Assembly (NCBI RefSeq): GCF_002968295.1
Contig: NZ_CP134399.1
Span: 3,906,001-3,970,000 of the forward strand
Direction: 5' to 3'
Source of the DNA: Mycobacterium sp. ITM-2016-00317
GTDB taxonomy: Bacteria > Actinomycetota > Actinomycetes > Mycobacteriales > Mycobacteriaceae
DNA: 64,000 nt
Part shown: in pieces, positions 53,647 to 61,254 of the stretch
Layout: each line of letters begins with the position of its first letter
Position numbering within the stretch: the stretch's first letter is position 1
Translations under genes and position numbers: made by a program
The notes under the pieces: generated by a model
Told to the model about the DNA's origin: nothing
The model's database searches: none
What the model saw: the letters and a program-made list of their open reading frames with translations, nothing else

Positions 53647-55019
53647 TTGGCCGCGGCGCGCAAGACCGCAGCGTCGGCGCGGTGCCGACCCGCGATCTGT
53701 AACCCGACAGGACGGCCGTCACGGGTGAACCCGGCCGGAACGGTGATCGCCGGCGTCGTCGTCATGTTGAAGGGGTAGGTGAGCAACCAGCCAAGGAGTT
53801 GGCGTTGCAGCGATTGGCCGTCCAACCATTCCGGAGCGAAGCGATCGAGCGGAAAGGTGGGCGTGGCCAAAGTGGGGCTCACCAGAATGTCGTACGTCCG
53901 CATGAATGCGCTGAAGGTGTCCCACATCCTGCCGCGGAACGCCTCCGCCCGGCCGATCTCGACCGCGGTGAGCGTCTCGGCCTGCGCGAAGATCTCGATG
54001 AGTTGATCGTCGACCTCGCCGCGCTGAGACTTCCAGTCGAGCACGTCGTACTCGCATGAGTAACCGGGTACCCACAGCCCCTTCCACATGGCTTCCTCCG
54101 GGTTGCCCCAATCGGGCGTGGCCTCCTCGACCACGGCGCCGAGAGCTTCGAAAGCACGCACCGCCTCCGAGCACACCGACACCACTTCGGGGTCTACGTA
54201 CCCGAGGCCCAGGTCGGGTGACCATGCGACCCGCCAGCCGGCGACGTCGCCCTCGATGCTCGACGCGTAGTCGACGCCGTCGTCCGGCACGCTGTTCGGG
54301 TCGGAGTCCGCGGGTCCGGACATGACCGAGAACATCAAGGCCGCATCTGCCACGGTCCGGGTAATCGGCCCATGGAAGACATGGGTGTAGTGGCGCCCGT
54401 CGAGAAGCGTGTGTGGGATGCGGCCCAAAGAGGGCTTGAACCCGACCACCCCGCACATCGCCGACGGAATTCGAACAGAGCCTGCTCCGTCCGCGCCCTC
54501 CGCCAACGGCCCCAGACCTGACGCCACTGCTGCGGCGGCCCCACCGCTCGAACCGCCGGCGGTGTGGCCCCGTCTCCACGGGTTGTGGGTGGGGCCGTAG
54601 AGATGGCTGTCGGTTCCGCCGTAGTAGCCGAACTCAGGTGCGTTGGTCTTGCCCAGGAAGAGGCCGCCGGCTTCTTTCAACCGCGTCACCACAGTGGCGT
54701 CGTGGGATCCCATCGTTCCAGCCCGCGGCTTGAGGGAGCTGTCCAAGGGCAGACCGGCCATCGTGGTCAGCCCCTTGATGGAGAACGGAACGCCGTGCAA
54801 TGGTCCCGCACTCATGCCCCGTGCCGCTTCCTCCTGCAGGGTGTCGGCGTCGGCCAAGACCTGTTCGCGGTCGAAGTGGATGTACGCGTTGAGATCTGGG
54901 TTGATCGTCTCGATGCGGTCGGCGAACACGCCGGCGATCTCCGTCGGGGTGATCGAACCGGTCCGCACTGCAGCGGCGAGTTCGGTTGCGGGCATCCAAC
55001 ACAGATCGGCGTCGTTCAC
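53601..55019 (-). CDS. Amidase signature family hydrolase (amidase 2)
   Basis: A 472-residue amidase with Lys in FSIKGLTT (near 79), cis-Ser in TAGGSSGGAAAAVASG (near 157) and nucleophile in GADGAGSVRIPS (near 181). It is clearly different from amidase 1. It is transcribed towards the LuxR gene and is not in the same operon. GTG start at 55019; the ATG eight codons in is also possible. A second amide bond in the same pathway is plausible. Confidence 0.85.
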   Translation of the reverse strand: MNDADLCWMPATELAAAVRTGSITPTEIAGVFADRIETINPDLNAYIHFDREQVLADADTLQEEAARGMSAGPLHGVPFSIKGLTTMAGLPLDSSLKPRAGTMGSHDATVVTRLKEAGGLFLGKTNAPEFGYYGGTDSHLYGPTHNPWRRGHTAGGSSGGAAAAVASGLGPLAEGADGAGSVRIPSAMCGVVGFKPSLGRIPHTLLDGRHYTHVFHGPITRTVADAALMFSVMSGPADSDPNSVPDDGVDYASSIEGDVAGWRVAWSPDLGLGYVDPEVVSVCSEAVRAFEALGAVVEEATPDWGNPEEAMWKGLWVPGYSCEYDVLDWKSQRGEVDDQLIEIFAQAETLTAVEIGRAEAFRGRMWDTFSAFMRTYDILVSPTLATPTFPLDRFAPEWLDGQSLQRQLLGWLLTYPFNMTTTPAITVPAGFTRDGRPVGLQIAGRHRADAAVLRAAANYEASRPWSEVKPAL

Positions 55020-55140
55020 CGGTACAACGTAAGAAAGCCTGCGACGCCATCACATCCGAAGAATTACGTAGATGCGGTGTTGCTCGCTGCGAAGCGGAGA
55101 ACCGGGTGGGGTCAGTGGTGCGTAGCACCGCCACAACGCA

Positions 55141-55176
55141 TCGACGCCGCCCTGAAATGCTTCAGGACGGCGTCGA
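55141..55176 (-). terminator. Hairpin downstream of ldtB
   Basis: TCGACGCCG and CCTGAA on the left pair with TTCAGG and CGGCGTCGA on the right around ATGC, with one C-A mismatch, a 15-bp stem. It begins about 20 bases after the corrected ldtB stop. No U-run follows. Confidence 0.65.
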
Positions 55177-55196
55177 GGCGTGGTCAGGAAGACCGG

Positions 55197-56430
55197 TCAG
55201 ACGTTGGCGTTGCCCGCCTTCCACTGCTCCCACGGAATGTTCCAGTCGCCCAGTCCGTCGGTGCCCGGCAGTGTCGTACCCACCGTGTTGACGATCTCCA
55301 CGATGTCGCCGCGCTTGGAGTTGTCGTGGAACCACTTGCCGTTGCTCGTGCTGACGTTGATGCAGCCGTGGCTGACGTTGCTGCTGCCCTGGCTGCCCAC
55401 CGACCACGGCGCGGCGTGGACGTAGATGCCGCTGTAGGAGATCTGGGTGGCCCAGTCGACCTCGGTGCGATACCCGTTGGGCGAGTTGACTGCCACCCCG
55501 TAGGTCGACGAGTCCATCACCATGTGCGGCCAGGCGGTCGCCGACGATGTACACACCGTTGTTGGTCGGGGTGCTGTTCTTCCCCATCGACACCGGCATG
55601 CTCTTGACGACCTCGCCGTTGCGCCGCACCGTCAGCGTCTTGGTGCTGTCGTCGACCGTGGTGATGACCTCGTCGCCGATCTTGAAGCTCGTCTTGACGT
55701 TGTCCTGACCGAACAGGCCGTCGCCCAGATCCACCCCATAGGCGTTCACCTCGACATCGACGGTCGTCCCCGGCTTCCAGTACTCGGCCGGCCGCCAGCG
55801 GACCTCACGGTTGCTCAGCCAGTAGAACGCGCCTTCGACCGGCGGATCGGTCTTGACGGTGATCGCGCGCTGGGCCGCGAGGCGGTTCGGGATGTTCTCG
55901 TCGAACCGGATGGCCACCGGTTGTCCGATACCGACGACCTCGCCGTCGTTGGGCATGACGTACGGCATCGTCAGGTTCTCCGGCGAGTGCGTCTCGAACG
56001 TCATCTCCCGGCTGGTGACGCCGCCGAGACCAAGCGACTGCGCGTTGATCGTGTAGCTCTTGTTATAGCCCAGCGGCTCCGCGGTCTCCCACGTCAGCCC
56101 GTCCTCGGACAACTTGCCCTCGACGGTCTTGCCGTTCTCGTTGACCATCGTCACCGAACCGAGCACGCCGTCCTCCGCACTGACCGTCACCGGGGAGTCG
56201 ACGCTGACGCCGACGGCGCCGTCCTGGACCGATGCCGTCAGCTTCGGGATCAGCAGATCACCGAAGGGTGTGCCCTTGTCTGTTATCTGCTCCGCCTGGG
56301 GTGTTTCCGCGCTTCCGCTGCACCCGCTGAGGCCCAGCACGATCGCCGGAACCAGCACAGCAGCGGTCAGCCATGACCGCCGTCGCCGCGTCCGGGTCGC
56401 CGTGTTGACCTGCCACATAAACCGCCCCAC
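55197..56430 (-). pseudogene. ldtB: L,D-transpeptidase LdtB (LppS), frameshifted
   Basis: A lipoprotein: signal segment with lipobox LGLSGC (Cys37). Ig-like domains follow (about 50-260; [16 protein letters not shown] and the [20 protein letters not shown] region). Frame one runs to GVYIVGDRL, then goes out of register to 55162. Frame two supplies the YkuD catalytic domain with [19 protein letters not shown] and ends WKAGNANV at 55197. The span is 1234 bases, one over a multiple of three; dropping one C at 55533-55534 gives 410 residues (Rv2518c about 408). The enzyme makes 3-3 peptidoglycan crosslinks. Error or real mutation. Confidence 0.88.
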
Positions 56431-56577
56431 CTCGCCTCATGATTTCGCTCGCAAATTGCTTTCGCCAATTCTACGGGCAGTTCCGACATCCGAGCCCGAC
56501 GGCGATGTCGCGCATGAAAACCTTGATGACGTGGGGATTTCCGTCCAGCGCCACAGGCCTGTTATTGTCTCACACGC

Positions 56578-56650
<73 letters not shown>

Positions 56651-56657
56651 CTTACGA

Positions 56658-56683
56658 CAAAGCCCCGCCTCGGCGGGGCTTTG
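56658..56683 (+). terminator. Intrinsic terminator after tRNA-Lys
   Basis: A perfect 12-bp inverted repeat CAAAGCCCCGCC/GGCGGGGCTTTG with a two-base centre, followed by TTCGTTG. Eight bases after the tRNA. Confidence 0.85.
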
Positions 56684-56783
56684 TTCGTTGTGGAGTCGTT
56701 CGTGTGGAGTTCGTCTTGACCGGTCTGCCCGCGAACGGACGAAAGGGTCGGGCGGCGCACCGCCCGACCCCACAACCGCTCCG

Positions 56784-57155
56784 TCAGCCGCGCGGGCCCG
56801 CGCCGAGGTTGCCCAGCAGGGGGTTCACCTGGCCCGGCTGCCCGCCGTGCTCACGCTGATGCTGCGCGATCGCCTGAATCAGCGGGTTGTCCTTCATCAA
56901 CTGGCGGCGGTCCTCTTCGGACAGCTCGTAGAACGTCCACATCCCCCAGGCCGCCGGCCGCACGTACAGCGTGACCTTCTGTCGTTTCCGGGTGTTCTGC
57001 GGCAGCATCGCCGGGATCGGCACCACCCGGTCCAGCGTCACGGCGCTGGCCAGTTCCTGGGCGAGCTTCTCCACATCGGTGGAGTCCTGCAGCTCGTAGA
57101 CCGATGTTTGATGGCTCGGCTGGTCTGGGCCTTGCAGGGCCAGAAACCACGACAT
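56784..57155 (-). CDS. Conserved actinobacterial hypothetical protein
   Basis: A 123-residue soluble protein. A short beta start (MSWFLALQG) is followed by a helix (STDVEKLAQELASAV), then beta strands (VTLYVRPAAWGMWTFYELSE) and a Gln/Gly-rich tail. No catalytic motif is evident. Third positions are strongly G/C, and a TAAAAT box lies about 100 bases upstream on the minus strand. The fold could be a small nucleotide- or peptide-binding domain, but no family is claimed. Confidence 0.7.
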   Translation of the reverse strand: MSWFLALQGPDQPSHQTSVYELQDSTDVEKLAQELASAVTLDRVVPIPAMLPQNTRKRQKVTLYVRPAAWGMWTFYELSEEDRRQLMKDNPLIQAIAQHQREHGGQPGQVNPLLGNLGAGPRG

Positions 57156-57426
57156 ACCGCGTCTCCTTCGCTCGTCCTCAAGTCAGCGTCAGCGTAGAGG
57201 ACGGCAGCCCACCGACCACCCCCGGTAGCGGGATTCGCAGGACAAGCCATTTTACGAGTGCGATAATTTTGATGTGTTCGGGCTATCCGCACTAAGCCAT
57301 GTGCTAGTTGTCACGTCGCAGTGACGACCCGGCCGCGACAGATCAGGGCATATCAGTAACGACTCCTTGCGACAGCCGCAAATTCATAGCCTCTGCGCTG
57401 GGCAAAGAGTCGCCGGAGTGTTAGTG

Positions 57427-57458
57427 TTCCAGTTAGCTGGAATCGGCCCTTGAGGGCC
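57427..57458. other. Two adjacent perfect hairpins in a 530-base gap
   Basis: TTCCAG-TTAG-CTGGAA (57427-57442) and GGCCCT-TG-AGGGCC (57445-57458) lie back to back. GTCAC-GTCGCA-GTGAC (57310-57325) is a third dyad in the same gap. The gap (57156-57685) is less GC-rich than its flanks and holds only a doubtful small frame. It may encode a small RNA or a structured leader. Confidence 0.35.
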
Positions 57459-57495
57459 ACTTCGATCTTCCGCACCGGAAATGAGGAATTTGCTG

Positions 57496-57666
57496 ATGTC
57501 AGGGCCAGGTGAACCGGTCGTTACCGGTGCCGATGGCGAGGACTCGGCCCGGGGTAGCGCAGCACAAAGGCCGGCCTCAGTGCACAACTGCAGCCGCATC
57601 GGCCGGGTGGCCAACCCGCCCGGCTTCTCGTTCTCCGAATGGTTCCGGGCAGGCCGTCGGCGCTGA
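57496..57666 (+). CDS. Possible small hypothetical protein
   Basis: A 56-residue frame, basic at its end (WFRAGRRR), with GAGGA eight bases before the ATG at 57496. The second half shows G/C-rich third positions (NPPGFSFSEWF). The first half does not. No family recognised. It follows two hairpins and runs towards the DUF3618 gene. Confidence 0.3.
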   Translation: MSGPGEPVVTGADGEDSARGSAAQRPASVHNCSRIGRVANPPGFSFSEWFRAGRRR

Positions 57667-57685
57667 TCCGGCCCGGTTCAGGTGG

Positions 57686-57925
57686 TTACCGCCTGCGGCG
57701 GATCGCCACGATGACGATCACGACGCCGATCCCGGCCAGCGAGGCGATCACCTGCGGCTGCGTGACGAACCGAAGAACGCTGCTCTTCAGATCGTCGGCG
57801 ATGCGGCTGGGATTCGCCCTGGCGGCCAGTGAGTCGACGGTGACCGCCAACTGCTCGCGCGCCTGATCGATATCAGCCTTGATGGTGTCCGGATCCCGGT
57901 CCGCCACTTCTGCCTCCGTTGCCAC
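57686..57925 (-). CDS. DUF3618 membrane protein (Rv2520c-like)
   Basis: A 79-residue protein. An acidic helix with the family pattern DRDPDTIKADIDQAREQLA leads to VDSLAARANP. A C-terminal membrane helix (VIASLAGIGVVIVIVAI) ends in RRRR. Position and length match Rv2520c. Function unknown; DUF3618 proteins often accompany phage-shock or stress membrane proteins. Divergent from bcp. Confidence 0.88.
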   Translation of the reverse strand: MATEAEVADRDPDTIKADIDQAREQLAVTVDSLAARANPSRIADDLKSSVLRFVTQPQVIASLAGIGVVIVIVAIRRRR

Positions 57926-58049
57926 AGCGCCGGCCGTACCCCGACGATCAGTTTCTGCCGATCTACCCTAGTTGAGCCGGCGCGCGTACGAGCGCCCGGT
58001 CGATGGAACCACAGCACGATGCCCGACCGCTCGAAGGGACGACACCACC

Positions 58050-58523
58050 ATGCCGCAAACGCCCAGATTCGAAGTCGGCGACGAAGCGCCCGCGTTCACC
58101 CTCCCCGACGCCGACGGCAACCCCGTCAGCCTCGCCGACTACAAGGGGCGCAAGGTGATCGTCTACTTCTACCCCGCCGCGTCGACACCGGGCTGCACCA
58201 AAGAGGCCTGCGACTTCCGCGACAACCTGGCCGAACTCAACGAGGCCGGTCTCGACGTCCTCGGCATCTCCCCCGACAAACCGGCCAAGCTCGCCAAGTT
58301 CCGCGATGCCGAAGGCCTCACGTTCCCGCTGCTGTCCGACCCCGACCGCGAGGTCCTCGAAGCGTGGGGCGCCTACGGGGAGAAGAAGATGTACGGCAAG
58401 ACGGTGCAGGGTGTCATCCGGTCGACGTTCATCGTCGACGAGGACGGCAGGATCGCGGTGGCGCAGTACAACATCCGCGCCACCGGGCACGTCGCGAAAC
58501 TACGGCGCGACCTGTCCGTCTGA
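58050..58523 (+). CDS. bcp: Thioredoxin-dependent peroxiredoxin (Bcp/PrxQ)
   Basis: A 157-residue peroxiredoxin, the same length as Rv2521. Peroxidatic Cys49 is in STPGCTKEAC and the resolving Cys54 is five residues on, the atypical 2-Cys PrxQ layout. It reduces H2O2 and organic hydroperoxides with thioredoxin. AAGG precedes the ATG at 58050. The end overlaps the M20 peptidase gene by 24 bases, tail to tail. Confidence 0.94.
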   Translation: MPQTPRFEVGDEAPAFTLPDADGNPVSLADYKGRKVIVYFYPAASTPGCTKEACDFRDNLAELNEAGLDVLGISPDKPAKLAKFRDAEGLTFPLLSDPDREVLEAWGAYGEKKMYGKTVQGVIRSTFIVDEDGRIAVAQYNIRATGHVAKLRRDLSV

Positions 58524-59849
58524 CGCGCCGAGGCGGTCGAGCAGCAACGCCTCCGCGGTGGCGGCGCGTTCCAGAACACCCAGGTGCAGGCTCTCGTTGA
58601 CGCTGTGCGCCTGGGTGTCCGGATCCTCCACGCCGGTGACGAGGATCTTGGCGTCCGGGAACGCCGAGGCGAACTCCGCGATGAACGGGATGGAACCGCC
58701 GACCCCGGTGTCCACGGCGTCGTGCCCCCACGCGTCCCGGAATGCGCTGCGCGCCGCGTCGTAGACCGGACCCCGGGCGTCGATCGCGTAGGGCTCGCCC
58801 ACATCGCCCGGCGTCACAGTGACTCGGGCACCCCACGGGGCGTGGGACTCCAGGTGCCGGGTCAGCGCCGCGAGATGCTCGGCGGCATCCCCGCCCGGTG
58901 CGACCCGCATGCTGACCTTCGCCCGCGCCCGCGGGATCAGGGTGTTGGAGGCCTGCGCGATCGGTGTGGTGTCGATGCCGATGACGGTGATCGCCGGCTT
59001 GGCCCACAGCCGTTGCGCCACCGAACCGGAACCGATCTCGCGCACCCCGTCCAGCATCCCGGTGTCGGCGCGCACCCGCTCCGGGGAGTAGTCGACGTCG
59101 GCCGCCTCTGCCTCGTGCAGCCCTTCGACCGCGACGTTTCCGTCGTCGTCGTGCAGGCCGGCCAGCAGACGCACCAGCACCGTCAGCGCGTCGGGGACCA
59201 CACCGCCCCACATCCCCGAGTGCAGACCGTGGTCCAGGGTGGCCACCTCCACCACACAGTCGGCGAGACCGCGCAGCGAGACCGTCAGCGACGGGATCTC
59301 GGTGCTCCAGTTGTCGGAGTCGGCGATGACGATGACGTCGGCGGCCAGCGCGTCGCGGTGCGCGGCGAGCAGGCGGGACAGAGACGGCGAGCCCGACTCC
59401 TCCTCCCCCTCGACGAAGACCGTGACCCCGACCGGCGGATTGCCTCCGTGAGCCCGGAACGCCGCCAGATGCGTTGCAATACCGGCCTTGTCGTCGGCGG
59501 TGCCGCGCCCGTAGAGGCGGCCGTCGCGTTCGGTCGGCTGGAACGGCGCGCTGTCCCACTGCTCCGGATCACCCTCGGGCTGCACGTCGTGATGAGCGTA
59601 GAGCAGCACCGTGGGCGCGCCTTCGGGCGCCGGGTGCCGGGCGATCACCGCAGGCGCACCGCCCTCGGCCACGATCTGCACATCACCGAACCCGGCCTCC
59701 GACAACAACTTCGACACCGCTTCGGCGGAACGGTGCACCTCGGGCCGCCGGGCGGGGTCGGCCCAGACCGACGGGATGCGCACCAGCTCTTCAAGATCGG
59801 CACGGACCGACGGCAGCACGTCGCGGACACGCTGGACGAGATCACTCAT
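58500..59849 (-). CDS. M20 family dipeptidase (Rv2522c-like)
   Basis: A 449-residue metallopeptidase. Metal ligands are in LLYAHHDVQPEG, GRGTADDKAG, VEGEEESGSPS and VIADSDNW, with the dimerisation lid in the middle (LDHGLHSGMWGG) and the last His near DTQAHSVNE. This is the dipeptidase/CNDP type, distinct from the carbamoylase at 48063. It would split dipeptides in the cytosol. The ATG at 59849 is used; the longer frame runs into the FNT gene. Confidence 0.92.
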   Translation of the reverse strand: MSDLVQRVRDVLPSVRADLEELVRIPSVWADPARRPEVHRSAEAVSKLLSEAGFGDVQIVAEGGAPAVIARHPAPEGAPTVLLYAHHDVQPEGDPEQWDSAPFQPTERDGRLYGRGTADDKAGIATHLAAFRAHGGNPPVGVTVFVEGEEESGSPSLSRLLAAHRDALAADVIVIADSDNWSTEIPSLTVSLRGLADCVVEVATLDHGLHSGMWGGVVPDALTVLVRLLAGLHDDDGNVAVEGLHEAEAADVDYSPERVRADTGMLDGVREIGSGSVAQRLWAKPAITVIGIDTTPIAQASNTLIPRARAKVSMRVAPGGDAAEHLAALTRHLESHAPWGARVTVTPGDVGEPYAIDARGPVYDAARSAFRDAWGHDAVDTGVGGSIPFIAEFASAFPDAKILVTGVEDPDTQAHSVNESLHLGVLERAATAEALLLDRLGASDGQVAP

Positions 59850-59875
59850 GCAGTCGAGGTTAACCCTTCGCGCGC

Positions 59876-60694
59876 TCAGTCCGTCTCGGCGTCGCGGCGC
59901 TCCTCCTGCAGGCGGTCCTTGCTGCGCAGCAGCCGCAACAGGGTCACCAGCAGCAGACCTCCGACGATGTTTCCGACGACCGTGTAGCCGAACCACCCCA
60001 GCCAGTCGAGATACCCGAAGGGGGTGCGGCCGGTCATGAGCGCACCGAAGATCAGCAACGAGTCCAGGATCGAGTGGAACAGCTGCCCGCCGGCCAGCAG
60101 GAAGGCGCCCGCGACCGCGGCGGCGATCTTGCCGACCATCGCATCGGTGCCGTGCTGCATGCGGGTCATCAGCGTGATGACCATCCCGCCCAGCAGCGAC
60201 AGCGCGATCGTCTCCGCCGACATCGGCGCGGTCGCGTAGTGCGCCGCCGACTCGATGGTCTGGTCGTGCAAGCGGGGCAGCGACGTCATGATCAGCCACA
60301 TCAGAACCCACCCGCCGGCCAGGTTCGCGATCAGCGTGCCGCTCCACAGCTTGGCCAACTGCCCGACGCCCGCCCGTTTCGCCGCCACCGTGGTGACCGG
60401 GATCAGGAACCCCTCGGTGAACAGCTCGCTGCGGCCGAGTAGCAACGCGAGGAATCCGACGGAGAACGCCAGACCCGCCAGCAGCGGCTGATGGGTGGTC
60501 TGCAGGACCAAAAGGTAGGCCAGCACTCCCACCGCGATGTCGGTGCCGCCGAAGAACCCGGTGACCAGCACCTCCCGCCAGCTGCGATGCAGCCGTTGGG
60601 TTCCCTCGTCGACCATCCGCCGGAACGCGAACTCCAGCGCATCCTCGATGGGACTGTCGGACTCCCCCAGTTCACGCTGGCTCGCCTCGGGCAA
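59876..60694 (-). CDS. Formate/nitrite transporter family channel
   Basis: A 272-residue membrane protein with six helices in the FNT arrangement (FFGGTDIAVGVLAYLLVLQT, in part; ANLAGGWVLMWLIMTSLP; GWFGYTVVGNIVGGLLLVTL). The start is a TTG at 60692-60694 with AAAGGA eight bases upstream. No ATG or GTG fits as well, and the upward frame crosses the repeat at 60762. The tail is basic and acidic by turns (KDRLQEERRDAETD). Ion specificity cannot be assigned. Confidence 0.82.
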   Translation of the reverse strand: MPEASQRELGESDSPIEDALEFAFRRMVDEGTQRLHRSWREVLVTGFFGGTDIAVGVLAYLLVLQTTHQPLLAGLAFSVGFLALLLGRSELFTEGFLIPVTTVAAKRAGVGQLAKLWSGTLIANLAGGWVLMWLIMTSLPRLHDQTIESAAHYATAPMSAETIALSLLGGMVITLMTRMQHGTDAMVGKIAAAVAGAFLLAGGQLFHSILDSLLIFGALMTGRTPFGYLDWLGWFGYTVVGNIVGGLLLVTLLRLLRSKDRLQEERRDAETD

Positions 60695-60761
60695 CGGATC
60701 GGTCCTTTCGGGGTACGGACGATGATCCGCCCGGATACCCCGAACCCGGCCCGCCCACCCC

Positions 60762-60821
60762 GCGAGCGTGCACGAACTCCGGCCGTTGAACGGCGCGGCG
60801 GCCGCAGACACGCACACTCGC
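60762..60821. repeat. Intergenic palindromic element, copy 2
   Basis: GCGAGCGTGC at 60762-60771 faces GCACACTCGC at 60812-60821, a 10-bp inverted repeat with one mismatch and a 40-base centre. The outer arm is identical to that of the element at 291. It lies between the FNT gene and the acpS stop. Confidence 0.55.
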
Positions 60822-60839
60822 CGGGAAAGGGTGGGGTGC

Positions 60840-61232
60840 CTAGCGCTCCTCGAGGACGGCGACCGCCGCGGCGGTGTCGGCCTCGTGCGTCAGCGACAGA
60901 TGGATCGTCACCTCTTTGAGGTGCTCCGCGACCGCCCCGGACAGGCGCACCCGGGGGCGGCCCCACATGTCCGTGATGACCTCGATGTCGCGGTGGATCG
61001 CCTCGGGCAGCACCGGCCGCTTGGCGAACCGCGACCCGGACCAGGCCTTGATCACCGCCTCCTTGGCCGCCCACCTCGCGGCGAGGTGGCGCGCCGCCGA
61101 CGAACTCTTGTCGGCGGCGTCGCGCCGCTCGCCCGGGGTGAACGTCTCCGCGAACACCGTCCCGGGCCGGTCCACCTGCTCGGCGAACTCCGGGATGGAG
61201 ACGAGATCGATGCCTATCCCGACGATGGCCAC
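60840..61232 (-). CDS. acpS: Holo-acyl-carrier-protein synthase
   Basis: A 130-residue 4'-phosphopantetheinyl transferase, as long as Rv2523c. Magnesium and CoA residues are Asp9 in GIGIDLV and Glu58 in RWAAKEAVIKAW. It charges the ACP domain of FAS-I and AcpM. The GTG at 61232 gives VAIVGIGID and fits other AcpS starts better than the frame start at 61241. It lies 22 bases after fas, so the two are one operon. Confidence 0.94.
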   Translation of the reverse strand: MAIVGIGIDLVSIPEFAEQVDRPGTVFAETFTPGERRDAADKSSSAARHLAARWAAKEAVIKAWSGSRFAKRPVLPEAIHRDIEVITDMWGRPRVRLSGAVAEHLKEVTIHLSLTHEADTAAAVAVLEER

Positions 61233-61254
61233 GCGCAGCAACCTATCTCACGGG

